A stretch of DNA of 64,000 nucleotides from Luxibacter massiliensis (GTDB taxonomy: Bacteria; Bacillota; Clostridia; Lachnospirales; Lachnospiraceae), in contig NZ_UWOE01000001.1 of assembly GCF_900604355.1 (NCBI RefSeq), forward strand, positions 1,116,001 to 1,180,000. The letters are read 5' to 3'. A program made the position numbers and the translations under genes. Numbering within the stretch: the stretch's first letter is position 1; each line of letters starts with the position of its first letter. Below the pieces are notes generated by a model. The model did no database searches and had not been told where the DNA came from. It was given only the letters and a program-made list of their open reading frames with translations. Shown here piece by piece: positions 52,161 to 60,487 of this stretch.

Positions 52161-53581
52161 TGAGTATTCATGAAGAATGCGGTGTTTTTGGCATTTTTTC
52201 CAAAAGAAATACAAATGTAGCAAATATGGTTTATTATGGGTTGTATGCACTGCAACACAGAGGGCAGGAGAGCTGCGGTATTGTTGTGAATGATGATGGT
52301 GAGTTCAGCTCTTACAAGGATATTGGCCTAGTCAGTGAAGTTTTTACAAAGGAGGTATTATATGGATTTCCTGCCGGGAATATGGCAGTTGGGCATGTGA
52401 GATATGGTACAACTGGAGGTACAACCAGTAGGAACTGCCAGCCCATAGAAGTGAATCATCAAAAAGGAAAAATGGCGCTTGCACATAATGGGAATTTGAG
52501 TAATGCACATTTGTTGCGTGACGAATTAGAGTTATCAGGCGCCATCTTTCATACTACAAGTGATACAGAGACAATCGCTTATGAAATTATACGTGAAAGT
52601 CTCCATAGTGCCAGTATTGAAGAGGCAGTCAGTAAGGCAATGAATAGGATGGAAGGCGCATATTCTATTGTGCTGATGTCTTCTGTTAAGATGATTGCCG
52701 CCAGAGATCCCAAAGGCTTCCGCCCCCTGTGTTATGGTAAGACAGACGATGGAAGCTTTGTGATTGCATCCGAGAGCTGTGCACTCTCGGCGGTGGGAGC
52801 AGAATTTGTCAGAGACATTCTTCCGGGAGAAATAGTTGTTTTTTGGGAAGGAAATGTGAAGTCTGTCAGAACACATTGTGAAAAAGAAACAAAAAGGATT
52901 TGTAGTTTTGAGTATATCTATTTCGCCAGGCCAGATTCCATAATAGATGAAGTATCGGTACATGGTGCAAGGATACAAGCCGGAAAAATTTTAGCCAGAG
53001 AATATCCTGCACATGCAGATATTGTGATAGGTGTTCCAGATAGTGGACTGGATGCAGCTCTTGGATTTTCGGAAGAGTCAAACATACCATATGGGATCGG
53101 TTTGATTAAGAATAAATATATTGGAAGAACTTTTATTTCGCCGGGCCAAAATGAAAGGCTTGATCAGGTTAGGATAAAATTAAGTCCTATAAAAAATGTA
53201 CTTGAAGGAAAAAAAGTTGTTCTGATTGACGATTCGATTGTGAGGGGAACAACTAGTAAACGGATTGTCAGGCTGATACGGGATATAGGAGCAAAAGAGA
53301 TACATATGAGGATTTCTGCGCCCCCTTTTCTGCATCCCTGTTATTATGGGACAGATATCGATTCGGAGGAAAATCTTATTGCCTGCCATCACACGATGGA
53401 TGAAATCAAAGATATTATAGGCGCAGATTCTCTTGGATTTCTGCCTTTGGAGCGTTTGGCAGAGTTGGTGGGAGATAACTCATTCTGCAGTGCATGTTTT
53501 GATGGGAGCTATCCTACTAAAATATATAGAGACAGCAGGAAAAATTGGTTTGAAAAGAATCAGGATGTACTTAGAAGCTAA
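52160..53581 (+). CDS. purF: Amidophosphoribosyltransferase
   Basis: PurF uses glutamine nitrogen and PRPP to make phosphoribosylamine, the first step of purine synthesis. The 473-residue protein carries a short propeptide (MSIHEE) before the nucleophile Cys of CGVFGIFSK, the YALQHRGQESCGI block, and the PRPP loop VVLIDDSIVRGTTS. Cysteines typical of the [4Fe-4S] PurF type appear near CHHTMDEIK and FCSACFDGSYPT. It is the last gene of the nitrogen block, apart from the other purine genes. Confidence 0.95.
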   Translation: MSIHEECGVFGIFSKRNTNVANMVYYGLYALQHRGQESCGIVVNDDGEFSSYKDIGLVSEVFTKEVLYGFPAGNMAVGHVRYGTTGGTTSRNCQPIEVNHQKGKMALAHNGNLSNAHLLRDELELSGAIFHTTSDTETIAYEIIRESLHSASIEEAVSKAMNRMEGAYSIVLMSSVKMIAARDPKGFRPLCYGKTDDGSFVIASESCALSAVGAEFVRDILPGEIVVFWEGNVKSVRTHCEKETKRICSFEYIYFARPDSIIDEVSVHGARIQAGKILAREYPAHADIVIGVPDSGLDAALGFSEESNIPYGIGLIKNKYIGRTFISPGQNERLDQVRIKLSPIKNVLEGKKVVLIDDSIVRGTTSKRIVRLIRDIGAKEIHMRISAPPFLHPCYYGTDIDSEENLIACHHTMDEIKDIIGADSLGFLPLERLAELVGDNSFCSACFDGSYPTKIYRDSRKNWFEKNQDVLRS

Positions 53582-53690
53582 TCTTGTTTCCTGCAGCGAA
53601 TACTATTATCTATGCCAACGTTCTCTGTCTGGAAAAAATCAAATACTTATTGGCGGGCCGATAGATACAGCCGGTTCAATTTGATTGTAG

Positions 53691-53733
53691 GGGAATATGA
53701 AACTATTTTACAGAAAAGGTTCATATTCCCTTT
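53691..53733. terminator. Terminator between purF and the MBL gene
   Basis: GGGAATATGAA (53691-53701) pairs with TTCATATTCCC (53720-53730), an 11-bp perfect stem followed by TTT on the plus strand. It sits between convergent genes and may serve both. Confidence 0.65.
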
Positions 53734-54536
53734 CAAATTAGAGTGAGGGTATCTAAATCATCGGGAATATATAAATTCCCATGATAGTATTGTTTTCCTT
53801 CTTCAAGATATAATTCCCTGCGGTGTTCAATATTCTTATCTTCTGTATGGTATAAAACCAGATTCTTTATGTTTAATTGTTCTGCCAATTGGCACGCGTC
53901 CTTTACAGTGGAGTGGTGCTTTTTATAAGGGTCAAAGATATCTGCCTGGGAATAAAGGCAAAAAGCCTCGTGTAAAAGCCATGTACTGTTTTGGGCGAAA
54001 GGTTCGATGTTTTCGTTATAAGGCTCATCACCGCAGCAGGTCAGTTTTCCGCCATTTCCTAAGTCCATGCAAAATCCAAATTGTTTTGTCTTTGTAGAGT
54101 GAATATCAAAAAATGTAACTGGCCTTCCTATAAGCATTCTCTGCTCCTTGTCCTCCACAGTAATGAAATGGAGCCCGCTGTCGATAAAACGCAATTCTTT
54201 GGGAAGAAGCAGCTTTTCTGCCAGATCCTTAAGTAATGAGATAACTTCATCATGCCCGTAGATGGCCGCCTCTCCTTCATACTGGCCCCGGCTCATAGAC
54301 TGGCACAGCATTCTCACCATCCATACAATTCCCAATAGATGGTCAATATGTTTATGGGTGACGAATATTTCCCTCATATCCTGCCAGCGTAAACCAGCAT
54401 GTTTAAGCTGATGTAAGATTGTGTTTCCGCCACCGCCGTCCACCAATAAGCTTTTTCCATTTTCACTGAGCACAAAACAGGTATTGTAGCATTCAGTTAC
54501 AGTTGCATTTCCTGTTCCCAGCATTGTTAATTCCAT
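53733..54536 (-). CDS. MBL-fold metallohydrolase (RNase Z-like)
   Basis: This 267-residue protein of the metallo-beta-lactamase fold has the zinc motif FVTHKHIDHLLGIV (HxHxDH) and further ligands expected in CCGDEPYNENIEPF, WLLHEAFCLYSQ and VLYHTEDKN. The arrangement is that of small RNase Z/ElaC-like hydrolases, but the RNase Z exosite arm is not evident, so tRNA processing is not claimed. The start at 54536 gives MELTMLGTGNATV, a classical beginning. Structured repeat copy 2 lies 27 bases upstream. Confidence 0.85.
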   Translation of the reverse strand: MELTMLGTGNATVTECYNTCFVLSENGKSLLVDGGGGNTILHQLKHAGLRWQDMREIFVTHKHIDHLLGIVWMVRMLCQSMSRGQYEGEAAIYGHDEVISLLKDLAEKLLLPKELRFIDSGLHFITVEDKEQRMLIGRPVTFFDIHSTKTKQFGFCMDLGNGGKLTCCGDEPYNENIEPFAQNSTWLLHEAFCLYSQADIFDPYKKHHSTVKDACQLAEQLNIKNLVLYHTEDKNIEHRRELYLEEGKQYYHGNLYIPDDLDTLTLI

Positions 54537-54562
54537 GATATATACACCGCCTTACTGTTTTT

Positions 54563-54685
54563 ATTCCCGGGGGCAGCGGGCCAAGGGGACATGTTTACAT
54601 ATCCAGTTGGCGGCTGCCGCGGGGGCCTGATACCCTGAAGCCTGCATCGGCGCTAGTTTGATGCAGCCATCGGGGACTTTGGCTG
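54563..54685 (+). repeat. Intergenic structured repeat, copy 2
   Basis: A copy of the element at 8774-8905, same strand: shared blocks are TTCCCG-GGGCAGC, GCCAAGGGGACATG, GGCGGCTGCC, GGGCCTG, CTAGTTTGATGC and GACTTTGGCTG. Stems GGACATG/CATATCC, GGCAGC/GCTGCC and TGCATC/GATGCA are kept although the sequence between them differs from copy 1. Read on the minus strand it would form the leader of the MBL gene. Confidence 0.65.
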
Positions 54686-54754
54686 TACATAGAGTATTCT
54701 AGCACAAACAGTTAGATTTCTCTACTTAAATCTAGCGGATACCCCTAAACTTGC

Positions 54755-54783
54755 TTGACAAGTGGGTACTCGTTCACTATACT
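54755..54783 (+). promoter_or_regulatory. Promoter of the GNAT gene with an overlapping dyad
   Basis: TTGACA (54755-54760), 17-base spacer, TATACT (54778-54783). The interrupted dyad TACCC-ACTTG / CAAGT-GGGTA (about 54740-54769) covers the -35 box and is a plausible operator. Confidence 0.7.
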
Positions 54784-54841
54784 GTGTCTGCTAAGGAGAA
54801 ATATTATAGTTCAAAATCAAGAATATAAGGAGGCTTATTAG

Positions 54842-55489
54842 ATGGAAGAAGGGATCCATATCAGAAATGAGGAGACAGCAGATTACGGAAAAGTGGAAAA
54901 AATTACAAGAGAGGCTTTTTATAATCTCTATGTACCAGGCTGTACAGAACACTATTTAGTTCATATCATGCGTGAACATGAAGACTTTATACCTGAATTG
55001 GATTTTGTTTTGGAACGAAATGGGGAAGTGATTGGAAATATCATGTATACGAAAGCGAAACTGGCAGATCAAGCAGGCAATAAAAAGGATATTGTCACAT
55101 TTGGCCCTGTCTGCATTCAGCCGGACTATCAGAGGAGGGGGTACGGAAAAATGCTCATAGAACATTCTTTTGCCTGTGCTGCAGAACTGGGTTATGAGGC
55201 CATTGTTATATTTGGAAGTCCTGCTAATTATGTGGGCTGTGGGTTCAAAAGCTGCAGGAAGTACCATATTGCCATGGAAAACGGGAAATACCCGTCAGCT
55301 ATGATGGTGAAAGAACTGCTTCCTGGATCCCTTGATGGCCGCAGGTGGGTTTACTATGGCAGCCCAGTTATGGAAGTCAATGAAAAAGAGGCACAAAAAT
55401 ATGATGAAGGGTTAGAAAAGATGGAAAAGAAATATCTGCCCAGCCAAGATGAATTTTACATTATGAGCCGCTCTTTTGTTGAAGAGTAA
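54842..55489 (+). CDS. GNAT family N-acetyltransferase
   Basis: This 215-residue GNAT-fold protein has the acetyl-CoA binding motif QPDYQRRGYGKMLIEHSF (R/Q-x-x-G-x-G/A) near residues 97-114. After it come EAIVIFGSPANYVGCGFKS, as in the YhbS-like subgroup, and a C-terminal extension. The substrate cannot be told from sequence. A TAAGGAGG site precedes the ATG. It is expressed from its own promoter, and its context (MBL hydrolase, lipoprotein) gives no pathway clue. Confidence 0.85.
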   Translation: MEEGIHIRNEETADYGKVEKITREAFYNLYVPGCTEHYLVHIMREHEDFIPELDFVLERNGEVIGNIMYTKAKLADQAGNKKDIVTFGPVCIQPDYQRRGYGKMLIEHSFACAAELGYEAIVIFGSPANYVGCGFKSCRKYHIAMENGKYPSAMMVKELLPGSLDGRRWVYYGSPVMEVNEKEAQKYDEGLEKMEKKYLPSQDEFYIMSRSFVEE

Positions 55490-55520
55490 GCGAAAGACAT
55501 AAATTAGGGGGCCCTTTGGG

Positions 55521-55684
55521 CATACCTTATTGAACGTTAGTAGTCAATAAATATATATTTTGTATCTTGACTAAAAATACCGGGGGGGGGTATAATTGTA
55601 TGCATAATATGAAGCTACTGTTCAAGATAAGCTTCGGTAACAATTATTTATACTCATTGAATATTAGCAGTTCAATAAGGTATG
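55521..55684 (+). promoter_or_regulatory. Candidate invertible promoter segment with 15-bp inverted repeats
   Basis: CATACCTTATTGAAC (55521-55535) and its exact reverse complement (55670-55684) flank 134 bases that contain a complete promoter (TTGACT, 18-base spacer, TATAAT). Imperfect symmetry continues inward (TCAAT-A--TATA). The size and layout are those of promoter invertons. In the present orientation the promoter points at the lipoprotein gene (ON). Confidence 0.6.
55567..55596 (+). promoter_or_regulatory. Promoter of the lipoprotein gene with a 9-G tract in the spacer
   Basis: TTGACT (55567-55572) and TATAAT (55591-55596) are separated by 18 bases that include nine consecutive G residues (55582-55590). 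Slippage of one G would change the spacer to the optimal 17. Confidence 0.75.
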
Positions 55685-55701
55685 TACAGGAGGAGAGATA
55701 A

Positions 55702-56319
55702 GTGAAGAAAAAAATCTTAAGTGTTGTACTGGTGGTTGTAGTAGTATTTTCTGCGTTCGGCTGTTTGGCACCAAATGATAAAGAGACGAAGCAGGGGGAT
55801 TCTGCAAATACGGAAGAGACGGCGAAGACTGAGGAGGAAGATGCCGATGAGAAAGAAGGTCCGGGAGAATCTCAGGAATTAAACGAGTACGGGATTACAG
55901 ACCAGCAGTTGGAAGCGCTTGTGGACCTGATGAAAGAACGGGTGCAGAAAGAATATCTGGATGTACATGGAATTGATCCGGCAGGGTTTACATTGCAGGG
56001 AAAAGATGAATGGCTGCCTCCCCAAATGGGAGCAACAATTGGTGCTCACTATCGTGCAGGCGTGGATATGTTAGAACTATGGGAGTCAACAAAAGAGAGC
56101 CTCGAAGTGATGAGTTTTGAGGAAGATGAAAATCCTGTGGAGCTAAAAGATGAACTGAGTGTCTTAATAGCTGATATTTTTATAAGTTGGCTAGAGGATG
56201 AAGAGATGGATGAAACAGATTATGAGACATTTGAGACGACTACAGCAACACTGTATAATACTACACCTTCATCTAATATGTGGTTACAGTTTATTGTAGA
56301 TAATGTAACCTTCCATTGA
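55702..56319 (+). CDS. Predicted lipoprotein of unknown function
   Basis: This 205-residue protein has a signal peptide (KKKILSVVLVVVVVFSAFGC) with the lipobox Cys at residue 21, then an acidic, low-complexity Glu/Thr/Lys linker (about 25-65), then a folded domain of about 140 residues rich in acidic residues. No family is recognised. Translation starts at GTG 55702 behind AGGAGG. It is a surface-exposed lipid-anchored protein, and its promoter lies in a probable invertible segment, as is common for phase-variable surface components. Confidence 0.8.
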   Translation: MKKKILSVVLVVVVVFSAFGCLAPNDKETKQGDSANTEETAKTEEEDADEKEGPGESQELNEYGITDQQLEALVDLMKERVQKEYLDVHGIDPAGFTLQGKDEWLPPQMGATIGAHYRAGVDMLELWESTKESLEVMSFEEDENPVELKDELSVLIADIFISWLEDEEMDETDYETFETTTATLYNTTPSSNMWLQFIVDNVTFH

Positions 56320-56833
56320 TATAAAGTGATTTTTTTACAAACCAATTGCAAGGTTAAATTATGAGGATGTAGAACTTACTTACTGATGTCAGGAGAAATA
56401 AAGCATATTTCACAATGGAGTTGAAACCGTGATACGCTTTGTATTTTATAGGTTCGGCGGGAAAAGCAACTCAAAATTAAAGGTTTTGGACATAAGTAAG
56501 GTTGTAGGCTCCCAAAAGGAAAGCATGGGGGAGGGAACAAAAGTAGGAACAGGGGATAATCCTTCCAGTTAGACATAGAATTTGAAGATAAAATTATTGT
56601 TATTGAAACTGGGAAGTTAGCAGAAGATAAAATCATGTTTAATGAAGCCAAGAATCAAGGCGGAGCCGAAACGCCCCTAGGGCACTCCTTGACAGAATGG
56701 ACACAGCCAAGAACACTATGACACAGAAGAGGACTTGAAAGGCCAGCAACCTTCCAGGTCCTCTTATTATTGTGGGCATCGAATTTAAGTAATGTCCCCA
56801 GCCTAAAGAAGTAAGTATACTCTATACTAAAAG
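56320..56833. other. 514-base gene-free stretch
   Basis: No open frame of credible length or coding character is present. The only recognisable structure is the hairpin at 56727-56765. A short stretch on the plus strand (about 56577-56660) reads as an amphipathic peptide without a start and could be a decayed coding fragment, but I could not assign it. Confidence 0.4.
56727..56765. terminator. Hairpin terminator downstream of the chemoreceptor gene
   Basis: AAGAGGAC pairs with GTCCTCTT, with an inner AAGG/CCTT. It is followed by ATTATTG on the plus strand and CTGTGT on the minus strand, so it is weak in either direction. It lies 69 bases after the chemoreceptor stop. Confidence 0.45.
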
Positions 56834-58492
56834 TTAAGGCGTCTTTAAATTAAATTCAGAAACCAGATTATTGAGAGTGTTGGCCATGCTGGACATTTCC
56901 TCGCTGGATGCAGCACTTTCCTGGATAGACGCGGAATTGGACTGAATTACAGATGCAATCTGGGAAATGCCTTCTGTGACCATCTCGATTGCTGTGGCTT
57001 CCTGGCTGGTAATCTCAGAAATACTTTCTATTGTGACTGTGACATCCTTAGAATCCTCCACAGTCTTAGTCAAAATCTCTGCTGTTTCATTAGCGATGCT
57101 GACACCTTGCTCGATAGCAGAGATAGAATTGGTTATCAGCGCCGCTGTATCATTGGATGCCTGGGCGCTGCGGGAGGCAAGGCTTCTCACTTCATCAGCA
57201 ACAACTGCAAACCCTTTGCCTGCCTCGCCGGCACGTGCAGCTTCCACAGCCGCATTCAATGCCAGTATGTTTGTCTGGAACGCAATATCTTCTATTGTAT
57301 GGATGATTTTTTCGATTTCTTTGGAGCGCTGGCTCATTTGGTTCATGGCAGCGACTAACTCTTTCATTTTTTCATTGCTTTTCAGCATTTCGCCGCCCAC
57401 AAATTCAGCTTTATTTTTGGCATCCTCAGCCTGAAGGGCGCTTGATTTTACCTGTTCTGAGATCTCAGCCACTGTAGCTGCCAATTCTTCAGATGTGCTT
57501 GCCTGCTCTGTGGAACCCTGGGCAAACTGCTGTGTACTGGTGGAGAGCTGCTCTGTAGAGCTTTTTACAGATTCGGCGGCCTCCTGGATACGGGAGAAGG
57601 CCCTGTTTAAAGAATCTGAAAAAGATAAAACGGACTCTTGAATTAAGACAAACTCTCCTTTAAAATCAATGGTCTTGGTGATAGTGAGGTCTTTAGAAGC
57701 CAGCCTTTTCATAGCGCGCTGTATCGCATTCACATAGGAGGACAATTCGGATACAGAAGTATTTAAGGCACTGGCCAGCACGCCTACCTCGTTATCACTG
57801 TGAATATCAATCTGGAAGTTCAGTTCTCCTTCAGCCAGTTTCTTGCTGTTTTCAGTGATAATGACCAGTGGGTTAATGACGCTCTTCGTAATATATAAAA
57901 TTAAGATAATACAGACAACTACAATTAGTACAATAGCGATGCCAGATGCAATAGAAGTACTTACAATCGCAGCTGATAGCTCCGCCTCGCTGTTATCCAC
58001 CATCTCCTGGCTGAGGCTGATAACCTGGTCCAGAATAGAAACCAGTTCAGATATATTTGGTTTAATTGTATTAAGATAGTAATCAATGGCCTGCTGTTTG
58101 TCAGTCTGCTTCATGGATAAGGCTTCCTCGGCAGATTGATGGATTTCTTTATGAAGTGGCAGGATTTGCTCTTTCAGCTGGTTGATTTCTTCATTGTCAA
58201 TGGTATCTCCTCCGTAAAGCCATTCGCCCAGTACGCAGGAAGTGTCTTCTTTACTTCCAGTAAATTCCTGGTCAAAAGCAATTGCGGATCCAAGATTTTC
58301 CACCCAGGAGTAATGTCCTTTTTCGCTTTGCAGCGATGTAGTGTGAAGTATAAGAGCAGAAGAGATATTCTTATTACTCTTATTGATTTTATACATGCCG
58401 TTAATAATGAATAATGCTAAAAGCGCAATGGCAACGAAAACACAGACAATTAATATTCCTACTCTTATTTTAATGCTGTCTCTCTTTTTCAT
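56834..58492 (-). CDS. Methyl-accepting chemotaxis protein with a CZB-like extracellular sensor
   Basis: This 552-residue chemoreceptor has TM1 at about 10-32, an extracellular domain at about 33-178, TM2 at about 180-205, HAMP, and a cytoplasmic methyl-accepting bundle with the hairpin tip EDIAFQTNILALNAAVEAAR. The extracellular domain has the spaced residues GHYSWVENL, TSCVLGEW and LPLHKEIHQ, matching the His/Cys/His/His pattern of the chemoreceptor zinc-binding (CZB) domain. CZB is more often cytoplasmic. No other chemotaxis gene is in the window. ATG 58492 follows AGGAGGAAAT. Confidence 0.9.
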   Translation of the reverse strand: MKKRDSIKIRVGILIVCVFVAIALLALFIINGMYKINKSNKNISSALILHTTSLQSEKGHYSWVENLGSAIAFDQEFTGSKEDTSCVLGEWLYGGDTIDNEEINQLKEQILPLHKEIHQSAEEALSMKQTDKQQAIDYYLNTIKPNISELVSILDQVISLSQEMVDNSEAELSAAIVSTSIASGIAIVLIVVVCIILILYITKSVINPLVIITENSKKLAEGELNFQIDIHSDNEVGVLASALNTSVSELSSYVNAIQRAMKRLASKDLTITKTIDFKGEFVLIQESVLSFSDSLNRAFSRIQEAAESVKSSTEQLSTSTQQFAQGSTEQASTSEELAATVAEISEQVKSSALQAEDAKNKAEFVGGEMLKSNEKMKELVAAMNQMSQRSKEIEKIIHTIEDIAFQTNILALNAAVEAARAGEAGKGFAVVADEVRSLASRSAQASNDTAALITNSISAIEQGVSIANETAEILTKTVEDSKDVTVTIESISEITSQEATAIEMVTEGISQIASVIQSNSASIQESAASSEEMSSMANTLNNLVSEFNLKTP

Positions 58493-58527
58493 ATTTCCTC
58501 CTAAGTAATTAATAGTATAATAGTAGG

Positions 58528-58556
58528 ATTATAGCACGCTTTTTAGGATTTGTCAT
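58528..58556 (-). promoter_or_regulatory. Promoter of the chemoreceptor gene
   Basis: Minus strand: ATGACA (58556-58551), 17-base spacer, TATAAT (58533-58528). Confidence 0.7.
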
Positions 58557-58692
58557 AAAAATTGTGAAAAATTTGTGTAATTTCTATACCTAAGTTTCTA
58601 TATCAATTTTCTATTTTATCTGGACTGGACTGCTTTGATGGGCAAAGGAGTGGAAAAACCCTAAAATCGTAAAACCCTGGAGGGATAACTGA

Positions 58693-59484
58693 GCGAATCT
58701 CTCAACTTATCTCAAGTATCCGGGATCTACAGAGTATGAGATTGTATCTGATTTTGCTCAGTATGATGGTAAATTTGCCCGCGTTCTGGACGAGGGGAGA
58801 ACGAAAGTCGGGTTAATCAACAAAGAGGGAGAAGAAGTAGTCCCTGCCATATGTGTTTATATTAATGACGGTATAGAAAATGGATTAATCCTAGTTCAAT
58901 ATGAGAATCATCAAGTAAGTTTCCTTGATACGGAGGGCCGGGAAGTACTGTCTCTGTCTAAGTATTCGGAAGTACATAATTTCGCGGATAATGGCCTGGC
59001 TCGAGTGGGTGTCCGTGATGAGGGTACTTATACGGTAAAATATGGTTTTATTAACGAAAAGGGCGAGGAAGTGATTCCGGTACAATATGATATAGTTTCT
59101 GATTTTTACAAAGATGGGCTGGCAGCAGTGAGTACTGATGGCAAAAAGGGATTTATCAATGAAAAAGGTGAAGAAGTGATAAAACCTCAATATGAAGATA
59201 TAGCGTCATTTAAGGACGGGAAAGCAATCGTTTGCCGTATGCAGGAAGAGACGGGCGAGAAAAAATATGGCTGTATTAATGAAATTGGAGAGGAAATTAT
59301 TCCATTCCAGTATGATGAGATTGAATCCTTTTCCAATGGATGGGCCGCTGCCAAAACAGAAAAAGGTATTATTAACAATGGTGAGCCAGGTTATGCCTGC
59401 GTATTCTATGATGAAGATGGAAATACTGTATTGGAATTAGATGAAAAGTATTATGATGTGAAAAGCTTTAATTCGGGTAATTAA
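58693..59484 (+). pseudogene. WG-repeat protein, 5' truncated remnant
   Basis: The frame is open from 58693 (after TGA at 58690) to the stop at 59484 and encodes successive WG-type repeats (GLINKEGEEVVPA, YGFINEKGEEVIPVQYD, KGFINEKGEEVIKPQYED, YGCINEIGEEIIPFQYD). There is no start codon or signal peptide before the first repeat. The first in-frame initiator is a GTG at 59005 that sits inside a repeat and has no ribosome binding site. I read it as the 3' part of a secreted WG-repeat protein gene whose promoter and N-terminus were lost. The repeat region itself has no stop or frameshift, so the loss looks recent. Confidence 0.75.
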
Positions 59485-59487
59485 AAG

Positions 59488-60333
59488 TTGAAGCACAAAG
59501 TACAGAACAAACATTCGAATCTGTTCTGCGCTTTATTTTTATCTAATGTTCAAATCAGTATTTTTTTAGTTTGTTTTGAAAAACTCCGTAAGGAAGAGTT
59601 TTATTATATTGATAAAACGAGGATGATAAAAGAACTGTTAAGTAGCCGGAGCGAAGTCAATTTATTTACCAGACCAAGAAGATTTGGGAAATCGCTGAAC
59701 ATGAGTATGCTGAAAAACTTTTTTGAATCTGGAAGCGATAAAAGAATTTTTGAAGGTTTGGAAATCAGCAGAGAGAAAGAATTGTGCGAGAAATATATGG
59801 GCAAGTTTCCGGTGATTTCACTGTCATTAAAAAGCGTTAATGCGTGTTGTTATGAAAATGCATGGAAAATGGCAGTTCAAATTATAAACGGAGAAGCTAG
59901 AAGGTTTCAGTATCTTTTGGAAAGTGAACGTCTGACACAGCATGATAAAGACATGTTTCTTACATTGTTAAAAGATGATATGGCGGAGTCCTTATTGGAA
60001 AATTCTTTGAAGATGCTTTCAAAACTCTTGAAAAAACATCATGATCATAAAGTGATTATTCTGATTGATGAATATGATGTGCCGCTTGCGAAAGCCTTTG
60101 AGCATGGATACTATGATAAAATGGTAGAGCTGCTCCGAAATTTCTTTGGACAGGCATTAAAGAAAAATAACAGCTTGTACTTAACAGTCTTGACTGGTTG
60201 TATACAAATTTCAAAGGAGAGTGTTTTTACCGGATTTAATAATCTGAAGACCTATTCTAAAATAGACGAGGAGTTTGATGAATGTTTCGGGTTCACAAAA
60301 TTATATAATATTTCGTGGACAAACTTGGACTAG
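59488..60333 (+). pseudogene. AAA-ATPase-like / PD-(D/E)XK nuclease family protein, truncated at both ends
   Basis: The central part matches the large Clostridia/Bacteroidetes family that starts with FxxLRxxxYYYVDKT: EKLRKEEFYYIDKTRMI, NLFTRPRRFGKSLNMSML (P-loop-like RPRRFGKS), VIILIDEYDVPLAKAF (Walker B) and SIF/VFTGFNNLKTYS are present. The family's N-terminal leader is replaced by unrelated residues before about 59570. The C-terminal nuclease domain is missing: the frame ends soon after CFGFTKLYN. Therefore a remnant, directly behind the WG remnant. Confidence 0.7.
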
Positions 60334-60426
60334 ATGGTGAGAGTGCAAAATAGTTGTGGATATCAATGTGGCGTTGTGGAAAAGGTACGGTTGATTGTGA
60401 GAAGTGTCTGGTTTTAACTTTTTGAA

Positions 60427-60455
60427 TTGACAAGAAACTTAATTAAGGTTAAAAT
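60427..60455 (+). promoter_or_regulatory. Promoter of the AbiE-like operon
   Basis: TTGACA (60427-60432), 17-base spacer, TAAAAT (60450-60455); the first gene begins at 60488. Confidence 0.75.
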
Positions 60456-60487
60456 GAAATGAAAAAAGTTAAAAGGGTGGGTCGAAT

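Noticed and set aside
53733..54536. tRNase Z assignment for the MBL protein
   Set aside because: The HxHxDH motif is shared by many MBL hydrolases, and the exosite arm of RNase Z is not evident.
56577..56660. Short coding fragment in the gene-free stretch
   Set aside because: It resembles part of a folded protein in one frame but has no start and no recognisable family, and is too short to support.
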